Source: Microcaldota archaeon (GTDB lineage Archaea; Micrarchaeota; Micrarchaeia; Anstonellales; Bilamarchaeaceae). From it: a stretch of 5,398 nucleotides of DNA. The position numbers and the translations under genes were made by a program. The number at the start of each line of letters is the position of its first letter. The stretch's first letter is position 1. Below, piece after piece: positions 5,255 to 5,398 of the stretch. The stretch lies in contig JAKANX010000075.1 in the NCBI GenBank assembly GCA_021823425.1, positions 1 through 5,398 on the forward strand, written 5' to 3'. The notes under the pieces are model-generated. The model had not been told where the DNA came from. It saw nothing but the letters and a program-made list of their open reading frames with translations, and did not search any database.

Positions 5255-5398
5255 CTACAACCTTATGAAATCCTGTTTTTCGCGTATCCATGCGATATTT
5301 TTTGCTTCCGCTTCTGTTACAATCGTCGCAGAAAGATGCATGCCGAATTTCTCATGGAATCCTTCATTTAATTTGGTAATAATCGTTTCCAGTAGATC
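5255..5398 (-). CDS. C-terminal end of a probable MNT-type nucleotidyltransferase (5' part outside window)
   Basis: The last 47 codons of a gene entering from beyond base 5398. The frame is open from the window edge to TAG at 5255. The visible protein starts LLETIITKLNEGFHEKFG, continues MHLSATIVTEAEAKNIAW and ends IREKQDFIRL. This layout (amphipathic helix, 'kfG' turn, beta strand ending in 'vTe.E', short final helix) resembles the end of archaeal MNT-like or HTH-plus-nucleotidyltransferase proteins of the polymerase-beta fold. The catalytic GS...DxD part would lie outside the window, so the call rests mainly on this tail and on the HEPN gene one base downstream. If right, it would be the antitoxin or modifying partner. 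AT-rich like the HEPN gene. Confidence 0.55.
   Translation of the reverse strand, partial: DLLETIITKLNEGFHEKFGMHLSATIVTEAEAKNIAWIREKQDFIRL

Noticed and set aside
4837..5268. A 143-codon plus-strand frame opposite the HEPN gene
   Set aside because: It is the antisense of the HEPN-like gene. The minus-strand product has coherent HEPN helices and is coupled to the upstream frame; this one has no recognisable features.

Overview
The window looks archaeal. The histidyl-tRNA synthetase is of the short archaeal/bacterial type. TATA-like A/T boxes lie about 25-30 bases before several starts, one gene appears to be leaderless, and oligo-T tracts follow gene ends. GC content is moderately high over most of the window (sampled 60-base lines give about 50-68%). 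A DPANN-type lineage (Micrarchaeota/Diapherotrites-like) is a guess from the unusual histidine gene architecture and is not proven by anything here.

Left half, minus strand (1-3057): three genes read leftwards. The first is a HisG-HisE fusion (steps 1 and 2 of histidine biosynthesis in one chain, 446 aa with the start I prefer). The second is histidyl-tRNA synthetase, hisS. The third is the first 107 codons of a divergent HisA/HisF-like TIM-barrel protein that runs off the window. Together they form a histidine make-and-use cluster. An oligo-T tract and a possible TATA box between hisGE and hisS suggest that hisS can also be transcribed separately.

Middle (3058-3331): a divergent intergenic region of 274 bases carries a promoter for hisGE on the left and a strong TATA-like box for a leaderless rightward gene on the right. 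I see no gene between them.

Right centre, plus strand (3332-4693): a 453-aa protein that I do not recognise. It contains five degenerate tandem repeats of about 50 residues, each an all-helical unit with a conserved F-x2-F-C-like core. A Pro/Ala/Glu linker and a separate C-terminal domain follow. This is the most novel-looking object in the window.

Right end, minus strand (4828-5398): a markedly more AT-rich segment (about 38% GC over 4861-5100). It encodes the end of a probable nucleotidyltransferase (MNT-like) and, one base downstream, a HEPN-like protein. This is the layout of an MNT-HEPN toxin-antitoxin pair, probably acquired horizontally. It converges on the repeat-protein gene, with oligo-T tracts for both directions in the 134-base gap.
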